DNA of 23,322 nt from Betaproteobacteria bacterium (GCA_947448675.1 CANFOR010000014.1:1-23322); one strand, 5' to 3'. Shown: positions 7,312 to 14,391, counted from the stretch's first letter. Numbers and translations: made by a program. Notes: generated by a model from the sequence alone, not told the origin.

Positions 7312-8418
7312 CTAGATTCGCATCGGCATCACCACATATTTGAATGTAGCATTGTCTGGGATGGTGAAGAGTGCCGAACTATTACCATCGGACAATTCGA
7401 GTTTGACCATCTCTTGGCCCATGTTAGCCAAGGCATCGATCAAATAGGTTACGTTAAAACCAATCTCAATATCATCGCCAGCGTAGTCAATGTCGAGCTC
7501 GTCTATGGCTTCTTCTTGCTCGGCGTTATTGGCCGCAACACGCAGGGTGCCAGATTCGATATTGAGGCGTACACCTTTGAATTTTTCACTGGTCAAAATG
7601 GCCGTACGCTGCAAACTCGCCAACAAGGAGGCGCGCCCTATGGTGATGTGGTTCTTGTGGTTTTTGGGAATCACACGGTTGTAGTCAGGAAATTTACCCT
7701 CTACCAACTTGGTCACAAACTCCATGCCACCGAAGCTAAACTTCGCTTGGTTATTGGCGAATTGCATCTCAATACTACCCTCGGCATCACTCAGTAAACG
7801 CTGCAATTCGAGCACGGTTTTGCGTGGCAAAATAACTTCTTGGCGCGGCACTTCAACATCCAGAGTGGCCCCCGCAAAAGCCAAACGATGCCCATCGGTC
7901 GCTACCAAACTTAGCTGTTTACCCTCAGCGACAAACAAAATTCCGTTGAGGTAATAGCGGATATCGTGCACCGCCATGGCAAAACTAACCTGCCCAAGCA
8001 AGTCCTTTAAAGTCTTTTGCGGAACGCTAAAAACTGGGCCAAAACTGGCAGCTTCTTGCACCAAGGGAAAGTCTTCTGCAGGTAAGGTTTGTAGTGTGAA
8101 TTTACTCTTTCCGCCTTTTAAAATCAGCTTATTTTGGCTCGATTCAAAACTCACGGTTTGATCACCCGGCATGGTGCGCAAAATATCAATCAACTTGCGC
8201 GCGCCCACGGTGGTCGTGAAGTTGCCACTATCACCGCCAAGATCTGTCGTTGTACGGATTTGAATTTCTAAATCGCTGGTGGTTAGTTGAAGTTGATCTC
8301 CAGTTTTGCGGATCAACACATTTGCCAAAACCGGTAATGTGTGTCGGCGCTCCACAATGCCCGCAACCGACTGCAGGACGGAGAGAAATTTTTCTTGCGT
8401 TGCCTTGATGACGATCAT
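7312..8418 (-). CDS. dnaN: DNA polymerase III beta sliding clamp
   Basis: This 368-residue protein is the normal length for the beta clamp, the homodimeric ring that tethers Pol III and other partners to DNA. The N-terminus (MIVIKATQEKFLSVLQSVAG, then RRHTLPVLANVLI) and the C-terminus (FKYVVMPMRI) are diagnostic. The latter contributes to the hydrophobic groove that binds clamp-binding motifs of partners. The middle shows YYLNGILFVAEG and ATDGHRLA, also conserved. The ATG at 8418 is preceded by AAGAGG at about 6 nt. It lies downstream of dnaA on the same strand across the 250-bp putative origin. Its base composition is moderately more AT-rich than the flanking metabolic genes. Confidence 0.98.
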   Translation of the reverse strand: MIVIKATQEKFLSVLQSVAGIVERRHTLPVLANVLIRKTGDQLQLTTSDLEIQIRTTTDLGGDSGNFTTTVGARKLIDILRTMPGDQTVSFESSQNKLILKGGKSKFTLQTLPAEDFPLVQEAASFGPVFSVPQKTLKDLLGQVSFAMAVHDIRYYLNGILFVAEGKQLSLVATDGHRLAFAGATLDVEVPRQEVILPRKTVLELQRLLSDAEGSIEMQFANNQAKFSFGGMEFVTKLVEGKFPDYNRVIPKNHKNHITIGRASLLASLQRTAILTSEKFKGVRLNIESGTLRVAANNAEQEEAIDELDIDYAGDDIEIGFNVTYLIDALANMGQEMVKLELSDGNSSALFTIPDNATFKYVVMPMRI

Positions 8419-8450
8419 GTCAACCTCTTCTTTATTTCTTTAATTTAAAT

Positions 8451-8462
8451 TAGTAGTAGTAG
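8451..8462 (+). other. DnaA-trio-like TAG repeat in the unwinding region
   Basis: Four consecutive TAG trinucleotides lie next to an AT-rich tract (taatttaaat and tttatttctt). On the other side lie a GC cluster and a degenerate DnaA box. DnaA-trios are read as 3'-GAT-5' repeats on the single strand that DnaA captures during melting, which is TAG read 5' to 3'. The strand and the order box, GC cluster, trios, AT tract agree with that model. Confidence 0.6.
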
Positions 8463-8480
8463 ATAAGGACAGCACTGCCC

Positions 8481-8489
8481 TGGGGATAT
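8481..8489 (-). promoter_or_regulatory. Degenerate DnaA box
   Basis: The plus strand reads TGGGGATAT, two mismatches from TGTGGATAA. It has the same orientation as the perfect box at 8599 and lies next to the GC cluster and TAG repeats. Its position, more than its sequence, supports it. Confidence 0.4.
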
Positions 8490-8598
8490 GTGTATTTTCC
8501 TCTTTTTTATCAAGGACTTGCATGCCTTGCTTCATTGTGTACAGGTGGCGCAGGCAGTGTTTCGACTTCATGAACAACTTTCCATTTTTAGCATCTGC

Positions 8599-8607
8599 TG
8601 TGGATAA
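8599..8607 (-). promoter_or_regulatory. DnaA box (perfect TTATCCACA)
   Basis: The plus strand reads TGTGGATAA, an exact high-affinity DnaA box on the minus strand, about 60 bp beyond the dnaA stop codon inside the putative origin. Confidence 0.8.
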
Positions 8608-8626
8608 CTAGCTGCTTGTACCAGAT

Positions 8627-8635
8627 CTGTCCACA
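8627..8635 (+). promoter_or_regulatory. Weak DnaA-box-like site
   Basis: CTGTCCACA differs from TTATCCACA at two positions and lies 20 bp from the perfect box in the opposite orientation. It is a candidate low-affinity site only. Confidence 0.3.
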
Positions 8636-8668
8636 CAGTTGTTAGGGTGATGCGCTTGGTTTTCATGC

Positions 8669-10090
8669 CTATCCTTTAAGCGTTTGTTCCAGCACATGCA
8701 GTTGCTGGTTGAGTTCACTGTGCTGCTGGCGTTCACCACCAATTTTTCGAACGGCATGCAATACCGTCGTGTGGTCGCGACCACCAAACAACTCACCAAT
8801 TTCAGGTAAACTTTTTTGTGTCAACTCTTTTGCTAAATACATAGCAATTTGACGGGGTCGGGCAATACTCGCTGGGCGTTTTTTCGAATACATATCAGCG
8901 ATTTTTATCTTATAATAATCGGCAACAGTTTTTTGGATATTTTCTACACTAATTTGACGATTTTGAATAGAAAGTAAATCACGCAAGGCTTCACGCGCTA
9001 AAGCAATAGAAATATCTTTTTGATTAAATCGGGAATACGCCAAGATTTTACGCAAAGCACCTTCGAGTTCGCGCACGTTGGAACGAACATTTTTAGCCAC
9101 AAAAAACGCCACTTCTTCGGGCATTTCTGTATTTTCTGCGCGCGCTTTATTGATCAAAATAGCTACCCGCATCTCTAGCTCAGGCGGCTCTATGGCCACT
9201 GTCAGGCCGGAGTCAAAACGCGATACCAAGCGCTCATGGATGTCAGCCAAACCCTTAGGGTAGGTGTCGCTGGTCATCACGATATGGCTTTTTTTTGCTA
9301 ATAAAGCTTCAAACGCATTAAAAAACTCTTCTTGGGTACGTTCTTTATTGGCAAAAAATTGTACGTCATCAATAAGTAGTAGATCTAAAGAATGGTAGCG
9401 GTCTTTAAATTCATCAAAAGTTTTTCTTTGGTAGGCTTTTACCACGTCCGAAACAAACTGCTCTGCATGGATATAAAGCACTTTAGCATCCGGGCGATCT
9501 AAAAGTAATTTATTTCCCACCGCATGCATCAAATGCGTTTTACCCAGACCGACCCCACCATAAATAAACAATGGATTGTACAAATGGCCCGGGGTACCAG
9601 AAACATGCATGGCTGCGGCACGGGCCATGCGGTTGGCCGTGCCTTCCACCAAAGTTTCAAAACTCAATCCACTGTTGAGTCGATTTTTGGGCGTACTAGT
9701 GCCTACCTCTTCAACAAAGTTAGCGGCCACGGAAGCCGCAGCCTCTGCATTACTTTTTACTGCGTAAGATATGCCGCCAGATACCCTGAGGGTGAGCGCC
9801 AACTCTAATTGAATGGTCTGTCCATAGAGTTGTTCTAATAGTGAAGCGATCCGGCCAGCGTATTGGGCGCGGACCCAATCGAGCTTAAAGCGGTTGGCTA
9901 CAAAAATAGTTGCTTTGGTGCCATCGTTGGAAATTTCAGCCAACAGAGGCTTGATCCAAGTGTTGAATTGTTGCTCAGGAATTTCTTGCGCCAGTTGGTC
10001 CAAACAAGCTTGCCAAAGCGTCTGGATGTTTGTGCTTGCTAAATCGGCACCTGAGGGTGAAGCTGTGAGCGGAAGAGACGCCTCGATCAT
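8669..10090 (-). CDS. dnaA: Chromosomal replication initiator DnaA
   Basis: DnaA is the AAA+ initiator that binds DnaA boxes and melts the origin. The ATG at 10090 gives 473 residues. The open frame extends 53 codons further upstream, but that stretch holds the predicted dnaA promoter and two DnaA boxes and is probably not translated. Domain I shows WQACLDQLAQEIPEQQFNTWIKPL (26-49), followed by a linker. Domain III has Walker A GGVGLGKT (178-185), Walker B LLLIDD (237-242) and RSNVRELEGAL (336-346). Domain IV ends with the DnaA-box-binding signature GGRDHTTVLHAVRKI (436-450). From about residue 167 to 426 the codons are strongly AT-ended, unlike all neighbouring genes, yet the protein is fully conserved. 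Autoregulation is likely because DnaA boxes overlap its promoter. Confidence 0.97.
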   Translation of the reverse strand: MIEASLPLTASPSGADLASTNIQTLWQACLDQLAQEIPEQQFNTWIKPLLAEISNDGTKATIFVANRFKLDWVRAQYAGRIASLLEQLYGQTIQLELALTLRVSGGISYAVKSNAEAAASVAANFVEEVGTSTPKNRLNSGLSFETLVEGTANRMARAAAMHVSGTPGHLYNPLFIYGGVGLGKTHLMHAVGNKLLLDRPDAKVLYIHAEQFVSDVVKAYQRKTFDEFKDRYHSLDLLLIDDVQFFANKERTQEEFFNAFEALLAKKSHIVMTSDTYPKGLADIHERLVSRFDSGLTVAIEPPELEMRVAILINKARAENTEMPEEVAFFVAKNVRSNVRELEGALRKILAYSRFNQKDISIALAREALRDLLSIQNRQISVENIQKTVADYYKIKIADMYSKKRPASIARPRQIAMYLAKELTQKSLPEIGELFGGRDHTTVLHAVRKIGGERQQHSELNQQLHVLEQTLKG

Positions 10091-10104
10091 GTTGTGCCGC
10101 ACGT

Positions 10105-10113
10105 TGTGGATAA
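10105..10113 (-). promoter_or_regulatory. DnaA box (perfect) in the dnaA leader
   Basis: The plus strand reads TGTGGATAA. The site lies between the predicted dnaA transcription start and the ATG at 10090, where bound DnaA could block transcription. Confidence 0.75.
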
Positions 10114-10134
10114 TTATTCCTGAGAAGGTCTGCG

Positions 10135-10164
10135 ATTGTACGTTGCGCTGCAACTTATCCACAA
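10135..10164 (-). promoter_or_regulatory. Predicted dnaA promoter overlapped by a DnaA box
   Basis: On the minus strand, TTGTGG (10164-10159) and TACAAT (10140-10135) are separated by 18 bp. The -10 matches TATAAT at five of six positions. The -35 is embedded in the DnaA box at 10155-10163. The predicted leader is about 38 nt long. This arrangement supports translation from 10090 and implies negative autoregulation. Confidence 0.55.
10155..10163 (+). promoter_or_regulatory. DnaA box (perfect TTATCCACA) over the dnaA -35
   Basis: The plus strand reads TTATCCACA exactly. It overlaps the predicted dnaA -35 hexamer and is oriented opposite to the box at 10105, with 41 bp between the two sites. 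Confidence 0.75.
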
Positions 10165-10217
10165 AAACATTTTTACCCTCTTGTTCCAGCAATTTCAGCA
10201 GAAAAGCCCCCAAGTCA

Positions 10218-10246
10218 TTGCCGGGACACAGAAAATTTGCCATAAT
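10218..10246 (+). promoter_or_regulatory. Predicted rpmH promoter
   Basis: TTGCCG (10218-10223) and CATAAT (10241-10246) are separated by exactly 17 bp. The predicted start near 10253 gives a leader of about 20 nt ahead of the rpmH ATG at 10274, with AGAGGA in between. It would drive the rpmH-rnpA-yidD-yidC-mnmE operon. Confidence 0.65.
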
Positions 10247-10273
10247 CATGGGTTACCCTAAGAGGACAATCCA

Positions 10274-10408
10274 ATGAAACGCACTTACCAAGCTTCCAAG
10301 GTTCGCCGTGCGCGCACCCACGGCTTTCTGGTCCGCATGAAGACCCGTGGCGGCCGCGCCGTTATCAACGCACGCCGCGCCAAAGGCCGCAAGCGCTTGG
10401 CCGTATAA
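10274..10408 (+). CDS. rpmH: 50S ribosomal protein L34
   Basis: This 44-residue basic protein starts MKRTYQASKVRRARTHGF and ends RRAKGRKRLAV, the universal L34 pattern (MKRTyQPSk..R.r.HGFr.RM.t..GR.vl..RR.kGR..L). L34 is a structural component of the large ribosomal subunit. The gene has AGAGGA about 8 nt before the ATG and is the first gene of the operon. It is short but unmistakable. The next gene, rnpA, follows after 47 bp, the classic pairing near the origin. Confidence 0.98.
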   Translation: MKRTYQASKVRRARTHGFLVRMKTRGGRAVINARRAKGRKRLAV

Positions 10409-10455
10409 GCCATAGCTTGCAAGTTCTGGCCAATCTATCGGGTTTGCCTTGCGCC

Positions 10456-10875
10456 TTGCAGCGTCTAGAAACCTGGGAGCAATTCCAGACCGTGATGGCC
10501 GGCGGCATTGTTTGCCGCAGCCCGCATTTTGTTTTGCATAGGGCATTCATGCCCGGCGCGCAAGTTTGGGTTGGTGCCTTGGTTCCCAAGCGCTGGGCGC
10601 GCAGAGCGGTCACACGCAACGCCATCAAACGCCAAGTCTATGCAATGACGGAGCAGTACATGCCCTATCTCTTGCGCGCGCAAACCGAGTCCAAAGCACC
10701 AGAGACAGCAGGTGCTTTAGCGGGCAACCTCGCCTACGTGGTGCGCTTGCGCACGGCATTTGACCGCAAGGTTTATCCAAGTGCCAGCTCGCTGGCACTC
10801 AAAAGCGCCGTGCGGCAAGAGCTGGCCCAGCTTTGGGCCAGCCACATTGGGCTCGCGGCCCCAGCGCAAGCATGA
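10456..10875 (+). CDS. rnpA: Ribonuclease P protein component
   Basis: RnpA is the protein cofactor of RNase P, which matures the 5' ends of tRNAs. The RNA-binding signature TRNAIKRQ is present in the middle, preceded by VGALVPKRWARRAV. The beginning is unclear because there is no ATG. Starting at TTG 10456 gives 139 residues beginning MQRLETWEQFQTVMAGG, which resembles the usual N-terminus MQRLKTRaQFqavmag of related proteins. An in-frame TTG at 10417 would add 13 residues. Neither has a clear Shine-Dalgarno. A linker rich in Ser, Ala and Glu near residues 75-90 (TESKAPETAGALAG) is an insertion relative to the compact enterobacterial protein. The stop overlaps the yidD ATG (ATGA). Confidence 0.9.
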   Translation: MQRLETWEQFQTVMAGGIVCRSPHFVLHRAFMPGAQVWVGALVPKRWARRAVTRNAIKRQVYAMTEQYMPYLLRAQTESKAPETAGALAGNLAYVVRLRTAFDRKVYPSASSLALKSAVRQELAQLWASHIGLAAPAQA

Positions 10876-11138
10876 TGCGTGCGGTTTTTATTGCCCTGAT
10901 CAAGGGCTATCGCTTATTGCTCAGCCCCAGCCTGGGCACAGCCTGTCGCTTTGAACCTACCTGCTCTTTGTATGCCCTGCAAGCCCTGGAGCAACACGGT
11001 GCCGCGCGTGGTGCGGTGTTCACGCTCGCGCGCGTGGCGCGCTGCCACCCCTTTTGTGCAGGTGGCCACGACCCGGTGCCCGCGCAAGCTACTGGTCTTC
11101 TTTCCCGTTTGATTCAACCTTCAAAAAACTCCCCATGA
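10872..11138 (+). CDS. yidD: Membrane protein insertion efficiency factor YidD
   Basis: This 88-residue protein has the YidD signatures IKGYRLLLSPSLG, CRFEPTCSLYALQAL and ARCHPFCAGGHDPVP, with all the conserved cysteines. YidD is a small membrane-associated protein, with an amphipathic N-terminal helix, that assists insertion of proteins by YidC and Sec. Two ATGs are in tandem (10872 and 10875); the first overlaps the rnpA stop as ATGA. The C-terminus overlaps the yidC ATG in the same manner. The tight overlaps suggest translational coupling along rnpA-yidD-yidC. Confidence 0.95.
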   Translation: MMRAVFIALIKGYRLLLSPSLGTACRFEPTCSLYALQALEQHGAARGAVFTLARVARCHPFCAGGHDPVPAQATGLLSRLIQPSKNSP

Positions 11139-12883
11139 ACGATATCCGCCGCACCATTTTGTGGGTTATTTTTGGTTTTTCCATGGTCCTGCTCTGGGAC
11201 CAATGGCAGGTCCATAACGGACACAAAGCCACCTTTTTCCCTGGGCCGACAGCCCAAACCGCCGCCAAAACCGCAAGCCAGGGCGCAGCCGCCGTACCCA
11301 ACAGCGTTCCCAGTGCCAGCACCACAAGCACTGCTGGCGCTACAAATACAGTAGCTGCCAACGCAGTATTAGCGGGCGCTACAGCCCCATTGCCTTCTAG
11401 TAACGGGGGCGCGGCACTCGTGCGACGCGAGACTATTCAAGTCAGCACCGACGTGCTCAAACTCAGCTTTGACAGCGAAGGCGGTAGCCTGGTACGCAGC
11501 GAAATGCTGCAACACCATGCAGGCCCAGGCCATACCGGCAACTTTGTTCTGCTCGACGAAAACGCCGACCGCGTTTACGTAGCCCAGTCGGGTCTGATCG
11601 CACCCACCGCGCAAACCGGCGCCATCTTCCCCACCCATAAAACCGTGATGGCCCTGGCCCCCGGCCCGCGCAGTTTGGCCAATGGGCAGAACGAACTGGT
11701 TCTGCGTTTCGAGTCACCCGAGGTTGGCGGCGCAAAACTCATCAAAACCTATACCCTGCAGCGCGGCAGCTACGCCATTGGCGTAAAGCACGAGGTGCAA
11801 AACGTCGGCAGCACGGCCCTGGCCCCGCAGCTCTATGTGCAATTGGTGCGTGACGGTAACAAGCCCGCAGGGGAGTCGTCTTTCTACTCCACCTTTACTG
11901 GCCCCGCGGTGTTTACCGAGGCCAAAAAATACCAAAAAATCGAGTTCTCGGACATTGAGAAAAACAAGGCCGACTTCGAAAAAACCTCGCCATCAGGCTA
12001 TGTAGCCATGGTGCAACATTACTTTGCCAGCGCCTGGCTTTTGCCTAACGGGTTGGCGCGTGAAATATTCGCCCGCAAGGTGGACAACAACCTCTACTCG
12101 GTCGGCATGATCAGCTCTTTCGAGCCCATTGCACCCGGCACCAGCAAAAGCATCAGCGCGCAGTTTTTTGTTGGCCCGCAAGAAGAGAAGAAGCTCGACG
12201 CCCTTTACCCCGGCTTGGAGCTGGTCAAAGACTACGGTTGGCTCACCATTTTGTCCAAACCCTTGTACTGGTTGCTCGACAAACTGCACACTTTTATTGG
12301 CAACTGGGGCTGGTCGATCGTGGCCTTGGTGGTCTTGCTCAAAATTGCTTTCTACTGGCTCAACGCCAAAGCCTATTCCAGCATGGCCAAGATGAAAGCC
12401 ATCAACCCGCGCATCATGGAAATGCGCGAGCGCTTGAAAGACAAGCCGCAAGAAATGCAGCAAGAGATGATGAAAATTTACCGCGAAGAAAAAGTCAACC
12501 CCATGGGTGGCTGCTTCCCCATCATGGTGCAAATCCCGGTTTTTATCGCCTTGTACTGGGTGCTCTTGTCTACTGTCGAGATGCGCAACGCGCCCTGGGT
12601 GGGCTGGATTCACGACCTGGCCGCCCCCGACCCTTTCTACATCTTGCCTCTGATCATGACGGCCAGCTCGATGCTGCAAACCGCGCTCAACCCCGCACCA
12701 CCGGACCCCATGCAAGCCAAGATGATGTGGATCATGCCCCTGGTATTCAGCGTGATGTTCTTCTTCTTCCCGGCGGGCTTGGTGCTCTACTGGATCACCA
12801 ACAACGTGTTGTCGATCGCCCAGCAGTGGATCATCAACACCCGCATGGGCGTGCCGCCGCAGTTCAACCTGCCCAAGTTTTAA
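11135..12883 (+). CDS. yidC: Membrane protein insertase YidC
   Basis: This 582-residue protein is the inner-membrane insertase that works alone or with SecYEG. ATG 11135 overlaps the yidD stop. One N-terminal TM helix (ILWVIFGFSMVLLWDQW) is followed by an Ala/Thr/Ser-rich linker (about residues 39-95), then the periplasmic beta-sandwich domain, then the conserved insertase core. The core shows DYGWLTILSKPLYWLLDKLH, the cytoplasmic coiled coil rich in Met, Lys and Glu (KAINPRIMEMRERLKDKPQE), GGCFPIMVQIPVFIALYWVL, MMWIMPLVFSVMFFFFPAGL and VLYWITNNVLSIAQQWIIN. Part of the linker (residues about 69-86) is encoded by repeat copy E. The basic C-terminal tail seen in enterobacteria is short here (ending FNLPKF). 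Confidence 0.98.
   Translation: MNDIRRTILWVIFGFSMVLLWDQWQVHNGHKATFFPGPTAQTAAKTASQGAAAVPNSVPSASTTSTAGATNTVAANAVLAGATAPLPSSNGGAALVRRETIQVSTDVLKLSFDSEGGSLVRSEMLQHHAGPGHTGNFVLLDENADRVYVAQSGLIAPTAQTGAIFPTHKTVMALAPGPRSLANGQNELVLRFESPEVGGAKLIKTYTLQRGSYAIGVKHEVQNVGSTALAPQLYVQLVRDGNKPAGESSFYSTFTGPAVFTEAKKYQKIEFSDIEKNKADFEKTSPSGYVAMVQHYFASAWLLPNGLAREIFARKVDNNLYSVGMISSFEPIAPGTSKSISAQFFVGPQEEKKLDALYPGLELVKDYGWLTILSKPLYWLLDKLHTFIGNWGWSIVALVVLLKIAFYWLNAKAYSSMAKMKAINPRIMEMRERLKDKPQEMQQEMMKIYREEKVNPMGGCFPIMVQIPVFIALYWVLLSTVEMRNAPWVGWIHDLAAPDPFYILPLIMTASSMLQTALNPAPPDPMQAKMMWIMPLVFSVMFFFFPAGLVLYWITNNVLSIAQQWIINTRMGVPPQFNLPKF
11339..11390 (+). repeat. Interspersed repeat, copy E (inside yidC)
   Basis: It shows GCTACAAATACAGTAGC (GCTA-N10-AGC, 11339-11355), then TGCCAACGCA. 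This half is nearly identical to copy D in mnmE, with the same reading frame (ATNTVAANA here, ATEYIAADA there). It encodes part of the disordered periplasmic linker of YidC, where an insertion would be tolerated. The second half is diverged. Confidence 0.4.
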
Positions 12884-12887
12884 GGGT

Positions 12888-14318
12888 GTGAGCCAGAGCG
12901 CCATCGTCGCCATAGCCACCGCCCCCGGGCGTGGCGCGGTCGGCATTGTGCGCGTGTCAGGCCCTGCGCTTGCTACACTTATTGAAGCACTTTGCGCTCG
13001 CCCACTAAGGCCCCGCGAGGCAACCTACCTGGGTTTGCGCGACGCGCAGGGTGCTGAAATTGATCGCGGCCTGGCGCTGTACTTCCCCGCGCCGCACTCT
13101 TTTACCGGCGAAGATGTGCTGGAGCTGCAGGCCCACGGCGGGCCCGTGGTGCTGCAATTGCTTCTGGCGCGCTGCCTCGAAGCTGCGGCTGAAATCAACC
13201 CCGCCACTGGCCGCGCGCGCCTAGAAGGCCTGCGCATAGCCAAACCCGGCGAGTTCAGCGAACGTGCTTTTTTGAACGACAAAATCGACCTGGCCCAGGC
13301 CGAAGCCATTGCCGACCTTATCGACGCCAGCACCGAGGCGGCCGCTCGCAGCGCCAGCCGCTCGCTCGCGGGCGCCTTCTCGCAAGAGGTCCACGCCCTG
13401 CTCGACGCCCTCATTCACCTGCGCATGCTGGTCGAGGCGACGCTGGACTTTCCGGAAGAAGAAATCGACTTTTTACAAAAGGCCGACGCTCAAGGCCAGC
13501 TTGACCGCTTGCAAGCTGCCCTGGCACGCGTGATGGGCCAAGCCCGCCAAGGCGCGCTGCTGCGCGAAGGCATCAAGGTGGTGATTGCAGGTCAGCCCAA
13601 TGCGGGCAAAAGCTCCCTGCTCAACGCCCTGGCAGGGGCCGAGTTGGCCATCGTCACGCCAGTGGCGGGCACCACGCGCGACGTGGTTGGCCAAACCATC
13701 CAAATCGAAGGCGTGCCCGTGCATGTGATAGACACCGCAGGCCTGCGCGAGGCGCAAGACGCGGTTGAGCAAATTGGCATTGCCCGCGCTTGGGAGCAAA
13801 TTGTCGCTGCCGACGTGGTGCTGTTTTTGCACGATCTGACGCGCGCCCATGCTACAGAATACATAGCTGCCGACGCACAGATAGCAAGCGTTTTGCGGCA
13901 AAAGATGCCTGCCAAGGTGCCCGTACTCGACGTCTGGAACAAGCTCGACGCCGCGTCGCCCAGTGTGGCCTCAACCAACAGCGCCGCTGGTGGCGAACCA
14001 GCGTCAGCACCGCTACAACTCAGCGCCAAAACCGGCGCGGGCTTGCAGGCCCTGCGCCAAGCTTTGTTGGGCTTGGCAGGTTGGCAGCCCGCTGCAGAGG
14101 GTGTATTCATCGCACGCCAGCGCCATGTGCAAGCCCTGGCCCGCGTCGAGGGCCATTTGCACAGCGCCCAACGGCTACTGCAAGCCCAAGCCCAGTCGCT
14201 CGACCTTATGGCCGAAGAACTTCGCTTGGCGCAAAACGCACTCGGCGAAATCACCGGCGCCTTCAGCTCCGACGACCTGTTGGGCGAAATTTTCAGCCGC
14301 TTTTGCATCGGCAAATAA
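12888..14318 (+). CDS. mnmE: tRNA modification GTPase MnmE (TrmE)
   Basis: This 476-residue GTPase, with MnmG, makes the 5-carboxymethylaminomethyl group on U34 of certain tRNAs. The N-terminal tetrahydrofolate-binding domain starts IVAIATAPGRGAVGIVRVSG and contains SFTGEDVLELQAHGG and KPGEFSERAFLNDKIDL. The G domain has G1 GQPNAGKSS (235-243), G2 TTRD (262-265), G3 DTAG (282-285) and G4 NKLD (351-354). The C-terminus carries the catalytic CIGK motif (473-476). The start is GTG, 4 bp after the yidC stop, with AAGGG too close for a normal ribosome binding site, so coupling to yidC is likely. Residues about 322-338, between G3 and G4, coincide with repeat copy D. The last visible gene of the rpmH operon. 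Confidence 0.97.
   Translation: MSQSAIVAIATAPGRGAVGIVRVSGPALATLIEALCARPLRPREATYLGLRDAQGAEIDRGLALYFPAPHSFTGEDVLELQAHGGPVVLQLLLARCLEAAAEINPATGRARLEGLRIAKPGEFSERAFLNDKIDLAQAEAIADLIDASTEAAARSASRSLAGAFSQEVHALLDALIHLRMLVEATLDFPEEEIDFLQKADAQGQLDRLQAALARVMGQARQGALLREGIKVVIAGQPNAGKSSLLNALAGAELAIVTPVAGTTRDVVGQTIQIEGVPVHVIDTAGLREAQDAVEQIGIARAWEQIVAADVVLFLHDLTRAHATEYIAADAQIASVLRQKMPAKVPVLDVWNKLDAASPSVASTNSAAGGEPASAPLQLSAKTGAGLQALRQALLGLAGWQPAAEGVFIARQRHVQALARVEGHLHSAQRLLQAQAQSLDLMAEELRLAQNALGEITGAFSSDDLLGEIFSRFCIGK
13851..13900 (+). repeat. Interspersed repeat, copy D (inside mnmE)
   Basis: It has GCTACAGAATACATAGC (13851-13867), then TGCCGACGCA. It shares the 17-nt GCTA-N10-AGC unit with all other copies and is closest to copy E. 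It encodes ATEYIAADAQIASV in the surface segment between the G3 and G4 motifs. Because related MnmE proteins have a similar number of residues here, it may instead be a repeat that has co-evolved with the gene. Confidence 0.4.
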
Positions 14319-14352
14319 AGCGCAACTTGGCCTTGAAGCAGGGTAGAAACCG

Positions 14353-14381
14353 TTGACAGGCACATAAAGCCAAGGCACAGT
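14353..14381 (+). promoter_or_regulatory. Candidate promoter of the ABC importer and catabolic cluster
   Basis: A consensus -35 TTGACA (14353-14358) is followed after 17 bp by CACAGT (14376-14381), a weak -10 with three of six matches, in the 73-bp spacer between mnmE and the ABC ATPase gene. A weak -10 with a strong -35 would fit a regulated, activator-helped promoter. The IclR protein of the cluster is the obvious candidate regulator, but no clear palindromic operator was recognised. Confidence 0.4.
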
Positions 14382-14391
14382 TGCTTCTGTA

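Larger units (their letters stand above)
8419..8668. other. Putative chromosomal replication origin (oriC) in the dnaN-dnaA spacer
   Basis: This 250-bp non-coding spacer between dnaN and dnaA contains, from the dnaA side, a perfect DnaA box (8599-8607), a weak box (8627-8635), a degenerate box (8481-8489), a GC-rich cluster (8472-8484), four TAG trinucleotides (8451-8462) and an AT-rich tract (8431-8450). Transcription diverges around this area: gyrB, dnaN and dnaA run left, and rpmH to mnmE and the genes beyond run right, as expected near an origin. The two boxes in the dnaA-rpmH spacer may also take part. The dnaN promoter and ribosome binding site must also lie here. Confidence 0.7.

Noticed and set aside
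8511..8529. Possible terminator hairpin CAAGG/CCTTG in the dnaN-dnaA spacer
   Set aside because: Only 5 bp of stem with a 9-nt loop, and the T run lies on the wrong side for dnaA transcription.
10091..10249. N-terminal 53-residue extension of DnaA
   Set aside because: The stretch contains the predicted dnaA promoter and two DnaA boxes, and family similarity starts downstream of the ATG at 10090.
11993..12946. A 317-codon open frame antisense to yidC
   Set aside because: It is a shadow of the GC-rich coding frame of yidC, lacks recognisable protein motifs and is rich in His, Arg and Gly, as expected for antisense readings.
13592..14365. A 257-codon antisense frame over mnmE
   Set aside because: Shadow of mnmE; composition rich in Ser, Ala and Cys without motifs.
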